Source: Clostridiales bacterium (GTDB lineage Bacteria; Bacillota; Clostridia; Lachnospirales; Lachnospiraceae). From it: a DNA stretch of 17,987 nt. Positions 7,353 to 16,140 of this stretch are shown piece by piece. The stretch covers positions 1 through 17,987 of the forward strand of contig DXXQ01000030.1 of NCBI GenBank assembly GCA_019416265.1, written 5' to 3'. The notes below the pieces were generated by a model. It searched no databases and was not told the DNA's origin. It worked only from the letters and a program-made list of their open reading frames with translations. Position numbers and translations under genes: made by a program. The number at the start of each line of letters is the position of its first letter. Positions within the stretch are counted from its first letter, which is position 1.

Positions 7353-8639
7353 ATGAAGAGAAGATACCCCGAGATCGTGGATACTTTTTTTGAGGAATTA
7401 AACGGCAAAGCCGGCGAATGCCGTGATTTAATGGAGCAGTTTAAAACCTGTTATACAAATACTCTGGAGAACACAGTACTCAGAAATGAAGACGGTACCT
7501 GTCACGTTATCACAGGAGATATCCCTGCCATGTGGCTTCGTGACTCCGCAGCACAGGTTCGCCCTTATTTATATATAGCAGACAGGGATGAGGAAATCCG
7601 CGACATGATCGCAGGTCTTGTAAAGAGACAGTTCTTCTACCTTTCCATCGACCCTTACGCAAATGCGTTTAATAACGAGCCAAACGGAGCCTGTTGGGAA
7701 AAGGACAGCGACGATCAGAGCCCCTGGGTATGGGAGCGCAAATATGAGCTGGATTCTCTCTGTTATCCGGTTCAGCTTGCATACCTTCTCTGGAAAAACA
7801 CAGGCTGCACCACCCAGTTTGACCACAACTTCCGTTCAGGGGTGAAAAAAATCCTGGAGATCATGAAAACAGAGCAGAACCATGAGACAGAATCCGATTA
7901 CCGTTTTGTCCGTACAGGAAGCTTTTTCACAGATACGCTTTCCAGAGACGGAAAAGGCGCTCTGACAAGACCGGGAACAGGCCTGATCTGGTCCGGCTTC
8001 CGCCCAAGCGACGATGCCTGTACATACGGATATCTGATCCCCTCCAATATGTTTGCAGTTGTCATCCTGGGTTATATGGCGGAAATCGCAGAAGAGATTC
8101 TTCAGGATGAGACTCTTGGAAAAGAAGCGGCAGAGCTCAGGGAGACGGTACACGCTGCCATCGAAAAATACGGAAAGACCAGAACAGAGGAGTTTGGCGA
8201 GGTTTATGCCTATGAGACAGACGGCTATGGAATGTATAACCTGATGGACGACGCCAATGTGCCGAGCCTTCTTTCCATGACCTATCTGGGATATCCGGCA
8301 GATCCGGAGACTGCGGCAAATACCAGAAGATTTATTTTAAGTGAGGCAAACCCTTATTACTTCAAGGGCAGCGAGGCAAAAGGAATCGGAAGCCCTCATA
8401 CGCCGTCTTCTTATATCTGGCACATCGCCCTTGCCATGCAGGGACTGACAGAGGTGACGAAAGAGGCGCAGTTCGAGTTTCTTTCCACACTGGCAAGGAC
8501 AACAGGGGGGAAAGGTATGATGCACGAGGGATTCCATGTGGATAACCCCGGGAAATATACACGAGAGTGGTTTTCCTGGGCAAATGCCATGTACTGCGAG
8601 CTGTTTCTGGTTTATCTGGGATACAGCATTAAAAAATAA
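7353..8639 (+). CDS. Glycoside hydrolase family 125 exo-alpha-mannosidase
   Basis: A 428-residue enzyme predicted to remove terminal alpha-1,6-linked mannose from manno-oligosaccharides or N-glycan fragments by a metal-independent inverting mechanism. GH125 landmarks: MWLRDSAAQVRPYL near the N-terminus, NAFNNEPNGACWEKD, FRPSDDACTYGYLIPSNMF and MMHEGFHVDNP. Asp220 (in PSDDACT) falls on the same number as the catalytic acid I recall for the Clostridium perfringens enzyme; Glu392 (in MMHEGF) is the likely base. Start: ATG at 7353 with GAGGTGAT five bases upstream. A longer frame from GTG at 7290 has no ribosome binding site and would add an unmatched 21-residue extension. No signal peptide or membrane helix, so cytoplasmic. 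It precedes a GH38 enzyme, a pairing known from Streptococcus pneumoniae N-glycan use. Confidence 0.94.
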   Translation: MKRRYPEIVDTFFEELNGKAGECRDLMEQFKTCYTNTLENTVLRNEDGTCHVITGDIPAMWLRDSAAQVRPYLYIADRDEEIRDMIAGLVKRQFFYLSIDPYANAFNNEPNGACWEKDSDDQSPWVWERKYELDSLCYPVQLAYLLWKNTGCTTQFDHNFRSGVKKILEIMKTEQNHETESDYRFVRTGSFFTDTLSRDGKGALTRPGTGLIWSGFRPSDDACTYGYLIPSNMFAVVILGYMAEIAEEILQDETLGKEAAELRETVHAAIEKYGKTRTEEFGEVYAYETDGYGMYNLMDDANVPSLLSMTYLGYPADPETAANTRRFILSEANPYYFKGSEAKGIGSPHTPSSYIWHIALAMQGLTEVTKEAQFEFLSTLARTTGGKGMMHEGFHVDNPGKYTREWFSWANAMYCELFLVYLGYSIKK

Positions 8640-8643
8640 TTGT

Positions 8644-8656
8644 GTAGAATTTTTAC
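8644..8656 (-). promoter_or_regulatory. Near-palindromic 13-mer between the mannosidase genes, candidate operator
   Basis: Read on the minus strand this is GTAAAAATTCTAC, identical to 17903-17915 on the plus strand. It is an imperfect dyad (10 of 12 non-central positions symmetric) lying just after the GH125 stop and upstream of the possible GH38 promoter. Confidence 0.4.
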
Positions 8657-8678
8657 CCTAAACATAGAAAAGAGAAAA

Positions 8679-8738
8679 TTGTGCTTTCCGTTATTTTTTT
8701 GTACACTGAAATTAACATCCGGAGCTTTGAATTTCCGG
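8679..8738 (+). promoter_or_regulatory. Possible promoter and leader dyad of the GH38 gene
   Basis: TTGTGC (8679-8684), a 17-base spacer and TACACT (8702-8707) form a modest sigma-A-like promoter. Downstream, CCGGA (8719-8723) and TCCGG (8734-8738) form a 5-bp dyad with a 10-base gap, near the expected transcript start. No terminator is visible between GH125 and GH38, so read-through from GH125 is also likely. Confidence 0.35.
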
Positions 8739-8766
8739 TTACCAGAAAAAATAACAGGAGGCAGAA

Positions 8767-11700
8767 ATGTTTTTAACAGAACGTAAATTAGACCGCAGAA
8801 TCAATGAAGTAAGAGATTACTGTTACAGAGAAATAAAAAATCTGAATGAATTTGCAATGCGTGAAGACTTACAGGGTGTGGTGAATCCTGTCGTTCCAAC
8901 AGACTTTGAGGGATGGGATGTCATTCATACAGGAGACTGCTGGAAAGGACGCGACCGCTACCTGTGGCTTCATAAAGAAATTACAATTCCGGAGGAATGG
9001 AAAGGGAAAAGAGCAGTAGGCGTATTTGATTTCGGAAACACAGGCGCAGGAAATAACTGCGGTTTCGAAGCAATGTGCTACATCAACGAGAAACCTTACC
9101 AGGGTGTTGATGCAAACCATAAAGAGGTATTTTTCCCGGAGGAATTATACGGAAAGACCTTCAGTCTTACCTTCCGTCTCTGGTCAGGCCTGGAAGGCGG
9201 CGGTGTGCCGAGAGAACAGGAGCACAAAATCGCCAGAGCAGATCTTGCATATCTGGATGAAAAAGTAGACGACTTTTATTATATGGGCATGCTGATGCTG
9301 GATACTGTAAACTATCTGGAAAAAGAGAATCCAATCCGCTCTGAACTGAAATGTGCGCTGGATGCAGCCTGCCTTCTGATCGACTGGTCTTATCCGGGCA
9401 GCGAAGAGTTTTATGAATCCGTACATGCTGCAGACGACGATCTCAACGCAAGAGTAAACGCTATGGACAAAAACACTCTTGTGAAAGTAAAATGCGTCGG
9501 TCATACACACATCGACATGGCGTGGCTGTGGAGACTGAAACATACACATGAGAAAGCATCCCGTTCCTTCTCAACAGTACTTCGTATGATGGAAATGTTC
9601 CCTGAGTACATTTTCCTTCAGACTCAGCCGCAGTTATATGAATATATCAAAAAAGATTTTCCGGAAATCTACGAGGAGATCAAAAAACGTGTGGCAGAAG
9701 GCCGCTGGGAAGCGGACGGCGGTATGTGGGTAGAAGCTGACTGTAACCTTACAAGCGGCGAATCTCTTACCCGTCAGATCCTCATCGGAAGCAAATTCAT
9801 CAAGGATGAGTTCGGAAAAGATGTAGAATACTTATGGCTTCCTGACGTATTCGGATATTCCTGGGCTTTGCCTCAGATTCTGAAAAAATCAGGAATCGAT
9901 ATGTTCATGACAACAAAAATCAGCTGGAACCAGTACAACAGAATGCCTCACGATACCTTTAAATGGAAAGGTATGGACGGCAGCGAGGTTCTCACACACT
10001 TCATTACAACACCGGAGCCGTGGAATGAGCCCGGTTCCTGGTTCTACACCTACAACGGTCTTCTCACTGCCAAAACAGTGAAGGGCGTATGGGATGCATA
10101 CAGCGAAAAGGACATGAACAAAGAGCTTCTGATTTCCTACGGATACGGAGACGGCGGCGGCGGTGTAAACCGAGACTTACTGGAAAGAAGACGCCGTATC
10201 GACAAGATTCCGGGACTTCCTTCACTGGAAACCTCCAGAGCAGGAGATTACTTCAGAAGTCTGAAAAAGACAGTAAGCGAGACAGACAAATATGTAAATA
10301 CCTGGGACGGTGAGCTCTATCTTGAGTACCACAGAGGAACCTACACAAGCCAGGGATACAATAAGAGAACCAACCGTAAAATGGAGCTTCTCTACAGAAA
10401 AGCAGAGTGGCTGACAGCCATGAATGCTCTGAGAAACGGAAATCTTTCCGAAGCAGAGCAGGAGAAGCTGACAGAGGGCTGGAAGATCATTCTTACAAAC
10501 CAGTTCCACGACATTATTCCGGGCTCCTCCATCCATGAGGTATATGAGGACTGCCGCAAGGATTATGCCATTGTTGAAAACATTGCAGAGAGCGTGATCG
10601 ACGACTACAAAAAAGCGGCTCTGACAGCAGACGGCCAGGCATATACCATCTACAATGCATCCGGCTGGAACCTTGATGAGATCGTAGAACTTCCGGTTAA
10701 CGGAGAAGGTGTATTTACTGACAAAAACGGCACAGAGCTTGTTTCCCAGAGAGCGGGAGAAGTGACCTATGTACAGGCAAAGGACATTCCTGCTATGGGA
10801 CATGACACAGTATTCTTCACACCGGGCACAGTAGCTGAAAAAGAAGCTGCCTTTACTGTAAACGGAAGAGAGATTGAGACTCCGTTCTACTCCATCGTTC
10901 TCAATGAAAAGGGACAGATCGAGAAGCTCTTTGATAAAGAAAACAATAGAAGCGTACTTGCAGAAGGCGCAAAAGGAAATGTTCTCCAGATGTTCGAGGA
11001 CAAGCCGATTGACAACGACGCATGGGATATTGATATTTTCTACCAGCAGAAGGAACGTGACATTGAAGATCTGGTATCCTTCGAGGTTGCAGAGTGCGGC
11101 GCTCTCCGTCTTGTGATCCGTATGAAATGGAATTACATGAATACCGTGATCGCACAGGATATGATCCTTTACAGCACAGAGCGCAGAATCGACTTTAAGA
11201 CAGAGGTTGACTTCAAGGAAAGACAGCAGCTTATGAAGGTTGCTTTCCCTGTGGATATCCGTACAACTTATGCAACCTACGATATCCAGTACGGAAATGT
11301 TCGCCGTCCAAACCACTGGAATACAAGCTGGGATCAGGCAAGATTCGAGTCTGTAGGACACAGATTTGCAGACCTTTCCGAGAGAAACTACGGTGTGGCT
11401 CTCATGAACGACTGCAAATACGGTTACGATGTGAAAGACAATGTGCTGAGACTTTCTCTGCTCCGTTCCGGAAAACAGCCTGACCACCTTCAGGATCTGG
11501 GACATCATACCTTCACATACGCCCTGCTTCCTCATACAGGAGACTTCGTTGCAGGCGGCGTAGTGGAATCTGCATATGCGCTGAACAATCCGATGGACGC
11601 TGTATGCGGCAAAGAAGCGGCAGTAAGCGGAAGCTTCTTCACCATTGACAACGACCAGATCGAGATCGACGCTGTGAAGAAATCAGAAGACGGAAAATAT

Positions 11701-11883
11701 CTTGTGATCCGTTTCCATGATTTTGCAGGAGCAAAACAGAATGTAACTCTGAAACCGGAATTCGGCTTCAAGGCATGGGCAGAGGGAGATTTAAGAGAGA
11801 GACCTCTGGAAGAGATGAAGAATACAGAAATTACGATGAATCTTCATCCATATGAAATTAAGACGCTGTTATTTGAAATCTGA
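8767..11883 (+). CDS. Glycoside hydrolase family 38 alpha-mannosidase
   Basis: A 1038-residue zinc-dependent retaining alpha-mannosidase, predicted to trim alpha-linked mannose from imported oligosaccharides. Catalytic-domain landmarks: HTHIDMAW (246-253), with His248 and Asp250 as metal ligands; WLPDVFGYS (357-365), where Asp360 is the expected nucleophile and metal ligand; and QFHDIIPGSS (579-588), where His581 is the likely fourth ligand. A central helical region and a C-terminal beta-rich domain (about 640-1038) follow as in the family, and the length is usual for bacterial cytosolic members. No signal peptide. The ATG start has AGGAGG (8756-8761) five bases upstream. It follows GH125 by 127 bases and precedes the DUF624 gene by 23, so it is probably in one operon with DUF624. 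Its linkage specificity cannot be read from sequence. Confidence 0.96.
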   Translation: MFLTERKLDRRINEVRDYCYREIKNLNEFAMREDLQGVVNPVVPTDFEGWDVIHTGDCWKGRDRYLWLHKEITIPEEWKGKRAVGVFDFGNTGAGNNCGFEAMCYINEKPYQGVDANHKEVFFPEELYGKTFSLTFRLWSGLEGGGVPREQEHKIARADLAYLDEKVDDFYYMGMLMLDTVNYLEKENPIRSELKCALDAACLLIDWSYPGSEEFYESVHAADDDLNARVNAMDKNTLVKVKCVGHTHIDMAWLWRLKHTHEKASRSFSTVLRMMEMFPEYIFLQTQPQLYEYIKKDFPEIYEEIKKRVAEGRWEADGGMWVEADCNLTSGESLTRQILIGSKFIKDEFGKDVEYLWLPDVFGYSWALPQILKKSGIDMFMTTKISWNQYNRMPHDTFKWKGMDGSEVLTHFITTPEPWNEPGSWFYTYNGLLTAKTVKGVWDAYSEKDMNKELLISYGYGDGGGGVNRDLLERRRRIDKIPGLPSLETSRAGDYFRSLKKTVSETDKYVNTWDGELYLEYHRGTYTSQGYNKRTNRKMELLYRKAEWLTAMNALRNGNLSEAEQEKLTEGWKIILTNQFHDIIPGSSIHEVYEDCRKDYAIVENIAESVIDDYKKAALTADGQAYTIYNASGWNLDEIVELPVNGEGVFTDKNGTELVSQRAGEVTYVQAKDIPAMGHDTVFFTPGTVAEKEAAFTVNGREIETPFYSIVLNEKGQIEKLFDKENNRSVLAEGAKGNVLQMFEDKPIDNDAWDIDIFYQQKERDIEDLVSFEVAECGALRLVIRMKWNYMNTVIAQDMILYSTERRIDFKTEVDFKERQQLMKVAFPVDIRTTYATYDIQYGNVRRPNHWNTSWDQARFESVGHRFADLSERNYGVALMNDCKYGYDVKDNVLRLSLLRSGKQPDHLQDLGHHTFTYALLPHTGDFVAGGVVESAYALNNPMDAVCGKEAAVSGSFFTIDNDQIEIDAVKKSEDGKYLVIRFHDFAGAKQNVTLKPEFGFKAWAEGDLRERPLEEMKNTEITMNLHPYEIKTLLFEI

Positions 11884-11906
11884 TACAGCAAGGAAAGGAG
11901 AAAACA

Positions 11907-12584
11907 ATGGGTGAGTTATTTAATCTGGAAAAAATATTGAATGCCTGCGATCGATTTTTATATTTCTTAAAAATCAACTTTTTCTTTCTGTTGTTTAATA
12001 TACCGGTACTGATGTTTTTCCTGTTTCAGGGAATCAGCCAGATAAGAACTTACCTGCCGTTTTTCCTCCTCTGTATGCTTCCGGCGGCTCCTGCACTGTG
12101 CGCAGTTTTTTTCTCAATGAATCGTCTTCTGCACAATCAGGATACCACCGCCTGGAAAGATTTCATGACAGGATATAAAGACTCCTGGGGCAAAAAAATT
12201 GCCTTGGGAGCAATTCAGGCAATGCTTGTCTGGATGTTCTGGACAAATGTGGAATTTTTCTCTATTCAGATACCGGTATTTCCATTGATGGTAATCTTTA
12301 TTATACTTTTTGCACTTGCACTGATCATCACTCCGGATCTCTATCTTCTGGCCTCCCGCTATGAGATGAAAATTCTGGATTACCTTAAGGGCGCTCTGGT
12401 GATGTCAGTCACCAAGCCTGTGCTCACTCTTGGAAATATCGCCGTTTTAGCTTTTGTACTGATGCTTCTGGAAATCAGAGCCGGAACCGTTGTTTTGTTC
12501 ATGGCAAGTATTTACGGATTCATCGTTGTATTTATGAGCCGGAATGTGATCAGGGAAATAGATGAGAAAGCAAAAGAAAGCTGA
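11907..12584 (+). CDS. DUF624 (YesL-like) integral membrane protein
   Basis: A 225-residue protein with about six hydrophobic segments (roughly 17-40, 49-71, 97-118, 124-148, 171-190 and 193-211), beginning MGELFNLEKILN, as expected for the DUF624/YesL family. Its biochemical role is unknown; members are usually encoded beside carbohydrate-uptake operons and YesM/YesN two-component systems, where an accessory part in transport or signalling is suspected. AAAGGAG lies about seven bases before the ATG, and the gene starts 23 bases after the GH38 stop, indicating co-transcription. A strong hairpin after the stop separates it from the histidine-kinase gene, although the order DUF624-kinase-regulator matches Bacillus yesL-yesM-yesN. 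Confidence 0.87.
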   Translation: MGELFNLEKILNACDRFLYFLKINFFFLLFNIPVLMFFLFQGISQIRTYLPFFLLCMLPAAPALCAVFFSMNRLLHNQDTTAWKDFMTGYKDSWGKKIALGAIQAMLVWMFWTNVEFFSIQIPVFPLMVIFIILFALALIITPDLYLLASRYEMKILDYLKGALVMSVTKPVLTLGNIAVLAFVLMLLEIRAGTVVLFMASIYGFIVVFMSRNVIREIDEKAKES

Positions 12585-12598
12585 GGATTATTTCAGAT

Positions 12599-12648
12599 CC
12601 CCTTAAACAGACAAGGCAAATGGCCGGAAGCTGTTTAAGGGGTATTTT
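12599..12648 (+). terminator. Terminator after the mannosidase/DUF624 operon
   Basis: CCCCTTAAACAG (12599-12610) and CTGTTTAAGGGG (12631-12642) are perfect 12-bp complements across a 20-base loop, followed by TATTTT. The stem is strong but the U tract is interrupted, so termination may be partial. Confidence 0.68.
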
Positions 12649-12684
12649 GCGTATGGGAAAAACGGGAAAAAGAAAAATAATTAG

Positions 12685-12712
12685 AGCACATTTGGAAAAA
12701 ACAGGTTATAAT
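12685..12712 (+). promoter_or_regulatory. Promoter of the two-component system genes
   Basis: A perfect -10 TATAAT (12707-12712) is preceded, at a 16-base spacing, by AGCACA (12685-12690), a half-matching -35. The start would fall near 12719, about 30 bases before the kinase ATG. Confidence 0.55.
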
Positions 12713-12747
12713 ATAAAAAAGTAAAGACAGTCACAGGAGGCTGATGC

Positions 12748-14490
12748 ATGGATTATACAGAAACAAAAAAGACCAGCCAGTTATATATGAAGCTGTTCTG
12801 GATCTACACCTCCATTGCCATTGTCATCGTCAGCATTCTGGCGGGATATTTTCTCACGGAAACACGAAGAAGCGTTGTGGAATGGAAGGAAGAAACTGCA
12901 GGCCGTATCTGCAAGGAAACAGCTCAGTATGTGGAAGATAAGGCTTTTGCGGCCGATGATATGTATATGGAGATCTACAGGGACAAGGGAATTCTGGACG
13001 ACCTTCTCAATTACCTTGATATGGAACCGGAGGAATACCAGAAGTACCGTCTGGACAGGTATTCTGCTTCCACCGCTGCACAGTACGGGGGAATGCAGGA
13101 GCTTATCAAGGCTGCCTTTGAAACCTATGGAAACTTAAAGAAGATCGAACTGCTGAGCTATGATAAAAAGATGCTTACAACCTTCCGTTCCCAGGATGCT
13201 ATTTTTCCCTATAAGGACGGAACCCGCAGATATCTGGAGATTACAGGAGAGCAGGAGTATGAGCAGGAAGGCGAGCTTCAGTTTATAAAGGAAATCCGTA
13301 ATCCGGATAATATGCGCGTGGTGGGCTGTATCATCGTAACCTTTAACTGCAAAGGCTGCTTCGAAGGGATTGAAGAACACAGAGACTGCCTGGACGTTCT
13401 CCTCGTGAAGAATTACAGGAACATCATAAGGGGAGAAGGAAATGAGGATATTTTCCGGGAGATCATGAAGAAGGACGAAAAACAGGAGACTGTTGCCGTT
13501 GAGAAGCACCAAGTTTTCCGGGAAGCTGCAAACGATTACCAGGTTTATGTGATTTTAAACAATGCGAAGGCTTCCAGGGTGGAGGGATACAAGATCCTTG
13601 CCATTCTTGGAGTAAGCGCTGCCGTACTGGTGCTGGGAATCTTTTTTATCCATCTATATCTGAGAAGGCTGAACAGCAGGGTGGAGAATATTGTCCATGG
13701 TATGGAACAGGTAACGAAAGGCGATCTCAAGGTACGGCTTTATACAAATGAAAACAGTGATGAGCTTGATATTATTGCCGGAAGATTTAACAAGATGTGC
13801 GAGGATCTTCAGACCTATATTGAGAAAAGCTATCTTGCGGAGATTGAAGCGAAAAATGCGGAGCTTGAGGCTCTTCAGAGCCAGATCAATCCCCATTTCC
13901 TGTACAACACCCTGGAGGCTATCCGTATGAGGGCTATCTGCAACGGAGACAGGGAGGTCGGGAAGATGCTTTACAGTATGTCCGTGCTGTTCAGAAGTCA
14001 GCTCAAGGAGGCGGACTGGATCACCATCGGACAGGAGCTGGATTACTGCAAGCAATATCTGGGGCTTTTCGAGATCCGTTATCAGGGAAATTTCAAATAT
14101 GAGATCCAGTGTCCGGTGGAACTGATGGCTTCCAAAGTAATCAAGTTTATTCTTCAGCCCATACTGGAAAATTATTTTGTCCATGGAATCCGCAGACAGG
14201 AAAACGACAACCTGATCTGCATCTGTGCGGAGGAAAAAGAAGGAGACGTATATTTCCGGGTGGCAGACAACGGCATGGGCATGGAACCGGAGGAGATGGC
14301 GGAGAAAAACAGAGAGCTCAGGGAGAATCGGGATTACAGACAGGATAAAAAGAAGTCCGTGGGAATCTCCAACGTAAACAGAAGAATTAAGGCTGTTTAC
14401 GGAGAAAATTACGGAATCAGGCTGGAAGCCGGAAAAGAGGGAGGACTGGAAGTTCTGCTTCATATAAAAAAAGACGACGGATTGTCGTAA
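12748..14490 (+). CDS. YesM-type membrane sensor histidine kinase
   Basis: A 580-residue sensor that should autophosphorylate and pass phosphate to the adjacent regulator. Transmembrane segments are at about 14-36 and 283-305, flanking an extracytoplasmic sensor of ~245 residues. A HAMP domain follows (about 306-358) with a short coiled coil leading into the His-kinase motif QINPHFLYNTLE (379-390); His383 is the phosphoacceptor. The ATP-binding part has an N box LENYFVHG (473-480), G1 DNGMG (507-511) and G2 GISNVN (539-544). This short His_kinase/HATPase form is the LytS/YesM subfamily, commonly tied to sugar uptake. The ATG is chosen by AGGAGG (12735-12740) seven bases upstream; an overlapping ATG at 12744 is out of frame. 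The signal is unknown; mannosides are a guess from the adjacent genes. Confidence 0.94.
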   Translation: MDYTETKKTSQLYMKLFWIYTSIAIVIVSILAGYFLTETRRSVVEWKEETAGRICKETAQYVEDKAFAADDMYMEIYRDKGILDDLLNYLDMEPEEYQKYRLDRYSASTAAQYGGMQELIKAAFETYGNLKKIELLSYDKKMLTTFRSQDAIFPYKDGTRRYLEITGEQEYEQEGELQFIKEIRNPDNMRVVGCIIVTFNCKGCFEGIEEHRDCLDVLLVKNYRNIIRGEGNEDIFREIMKKDEKQETVAVEKHQVFREAANDYQVYVILNNAKASRVEGYKILAILGVSAAVLVLGIFFIHLYLRRLNSRVENIVHGMEQVTKGDLKVRLYTNENSDELDIIAGRFNKMCEDLQTYIEKSYLAEIEAKNAELEALQSQINPHFLYNTLEAIRMRAICNGDREVGKMLYSMSVLFRSQLKEADWITIGQELDYCKQYLGLFEIRYQGNFKYEIQCPVELMASKVIKFILQPILENYFVHGIRRQENDNLICICAEEKEGDVYFRVADNGMGMEPEEMAEKNRELRENRDYRQDKKKSVGISNVNRRIKAVYGENYGIRLEAGKEGGLEVLLHIKKDDGLS

Positions 14491-14550
14491 ACCATCATGC
14501 AAAGGAAGAATGGTTTCTTTCCAATGCGGCTAAAATACAAGGGGGATGCT

Positions 14551-16080
14551 ATGAAAAAAGTTATGCTGGTTGAAGATGAAGAATTTATTCTTCAGGGAAT
14601 TTTATGTATCAATGACTGGGCTGCTATGGATATGGAAGTCATCCACATGGCACACAACGGTCAGGAAGCATTGGAAAAGTTTAAGGAAAAACCGGTTGAT
14701 ATTGTTGTTACAGATGTGGAAATGCCTCTGATGAACGGGCTTGAGCTTATTAGGGAAATCCGCGGGATCAGCCCGAGAACAAGATGCCTGATCCTTTCCG
14801 GATACGATGAATTTGAATATGCGCAGACAGCGCTGCGCCTTGATGTGGACGAATATATCTTAAAGCCCATTAACGAGGAGCAGCTTGGAGAGGCGCTCCG
14901 TCATGCGGCGAAGCGTCTTGACGAAATCGACAGGAAAAACGCAGTGAGCATGGATAACAAGATCGGATGGATCCAGTTCCTTCGGGAAAACGGCGGGCTT
15001 AGTGAGGAGGAAAAAAAGGAGTTCGGGCAGATGCTGCCCAAGCTGGAGAACAGAAAGGTTTTTCCGGCGCTTATGAAAATCGACCTGGAGAGCCTTGACG
15101 AGTCGGACGGGATCAACTGTATTCTTATGGAAATCCAGAAGCACCACGACAAGATGAAGCCTGTTTACCTGAAAGCGGACGTTCTCCTTCTTCTCTATTA
15201 CTGTGAAACGGAGACTACCCTTTCAGAGGCGGAGCATGTATTTGGGGAGATCCAGAATACTCTGGAAAGTGAAAGAGGAATTCTGTGCTTCCTTGCAGTG
15301 GCTTCGGAGATTCACAGCTATGAGGAGCTTCCTGCCGCATACGGACAGGCCAGCGGACTTTTGCGCTACCGGCTTCTGACCGGATATGGCAGATGCATCA
15401 GCGCAGAGGACATCCGTCACCGCAATACCGGAGATGTTTCCCTTGATCAGTCCTTCCTCCGCAAAAAGATTCTTGAGAAAGATCAGGAGGGCGCTTTCCG
15501 CTATGTGGAGGAGCTCTTTATGAACATTCTGGAAAGCGAGGCCAATGTGGACGCTCTTTACCAGATCGCCCTGCGCATTGCGATTCTGATCCAGGATATC
15601 CGGCTGGAATATAAGATGAACAACGGTCATGACCTTCGGGGGCTTTCCGAGCTGTTCGAAAAAATCTACCATGCAGAAGATATTTTCAGTATGAGGGCAG
15701 TACTGATGCTTGAAATTGCAGCAGCCATTACCTCCCTCCACACCTCAGAGGATCATTACACGCCGGTTGTCCGTGAGATCCTGAATTACATGAAGGAGAA
15801 TTACAGGGAGGACATGAGCCTGAAAGTTCTTTCCCAGAAATACTGTATGAACACCTCGTATCTTGGACAGATTTTTCAGAAAGAGGTGGGCTGCTCCTTT
15901 AATCAGTATCTCAGCAAGCTGAAAAATGAAAAAGCAAAAGAATTAATTTTACAGACAAATATGAAAATTACAGATATTGCCAGAGAAGTGGGTTATCCGG
16001 ATACCAGTTATTTTTACAAAAAATTCAAACAGTGTTATGGCGTTTCTCCGGCCTCTCTGCGCAGCATGAAAAAGTACTAA
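14551..16080 (+). CDS. YesN-type response regulator (receiver plus AraC DNA-binding domain)
   Basis: A 509-residue transcription factor, partner of the kinase encoded 60 bases upstream. The receiver domain covers about 1-120 with acidic pocket Glu8/Asp9, phosphoacceptor Asp55 (TDVEMP), Ser83 and Lys105-Pro106. A linker of unclear fold, typical of YesN proteins, spans about 130-400. The C-terminal AraC domain covers about 405-509, with helix-turn-helix units around LKVLSQKYCMNTSYLGQIF and ITDIAREVGYPDTSYFYKKF. Start: ATG at 14551 with AGGGGGA six bases upstream. An in-frame ATG at 14497 has no ribosome binding site and would add 18 residues before the conserved MKKVMLVEDEE. Likely targets are the mannosidase operon or a transporter elsewhere; this is inference. 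No terminator lies between it and the next promoter. Confidence 0.94.
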   Translation: MKKVMLVEDEEFILQGILCINDWAAMDMEVIHMAHNGQEALEKFKEKPVDIVVTDVEMPLMNGLELIREIRGISPRTRCLILSGYDEFEYAQTALRLDVDEYILKPINEEQLGEALRHAAKRLDEIDRKNAVSMDNKIGWIQFLRENGGLSEEEKKEFGQMLPKLENRKVFPALMKIDLESLDESDGINCILMEIQKHHDKMKPVYLKADVLLLLYYCETETTLSEAEHVFGEIQNTLESERGILCFLAVASEIHSYEELPAAYGQASGLLRYRLLTGYGRCISAEDIRHRNTGDVSLDQSFLRKKILEKDQEGAFRYVEELFMNILESEANVDALYQIALRIAILIQDIRLEYKMNNGHDLRGLSELFEKIYHAEDIFSMRAVLMLEIAAAITSLHTSEDHYTPVVREILNYMKENYREDMSLKVLSQKYCMNTSYLGQIFQKEVGCSFNQYLSKLKNEKAKELILQTNMKITDIAREVGYPDTSYFYKKFKQCYGVSPASLRSMKKY

Positions 16081-16086
16081 AAAAGA

Positions 16087-16115
16087 TTTACAAAAAAGCG
16101 CTGTTGTGATAAAAT
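16087..16115 (+). promoter_or_regulatory. Sigma-A promoter of pckA
   Basis: TTTACA (16087-16092), a 17-base spacer and TAAAAT (16110-16115), with an extended -10 TG at 16107-16108. It begins six bases after the response-regulator stop. The expected start is near 16122. Confidence 0.78.
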
Positions 16116-16124
16116 CTTAACAGT

Positions 16125-16140
16125 GCATCTGTAAGGATGC
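16125..16140 (+). promoter_or_regulatory. Hairpin at the predicted 5' end of the pckA transcript
   Basis: GCATC (16125-16129) and GATGC (16136-16140) pair across a 6-base loop, placed at or just after the predicted start. It may stabilise the mRNA end or be an operator dyad; it has no T tract and is not a terminator. Confidence 0.35.

Noticed and set aside
10222..11535. A 437-codon open frame on the minus strand inside the GH38 gene
   Set aside because: It lies wholly antisense to a gene with clear GH38 catalytic motifs, is rich in Cys, Val and Ile as expected from reverse-frame reading, has no recognisable domain and no convincing ribosome binding site.
13654..14502. A 282-codon minus-strand frame within the histidine kinase gene
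   Set aside because: Antisense shadow of the kinase and HATPase domains; no motif and no supporting start signal.
14497..14550. Upstream extension of the response regulator from ATG 14497
   Set aside because: No ribosome binding site; receiver domains start at MKKVMLVEDEE, and ATG 14551 has AGGGGGA at good spacing.
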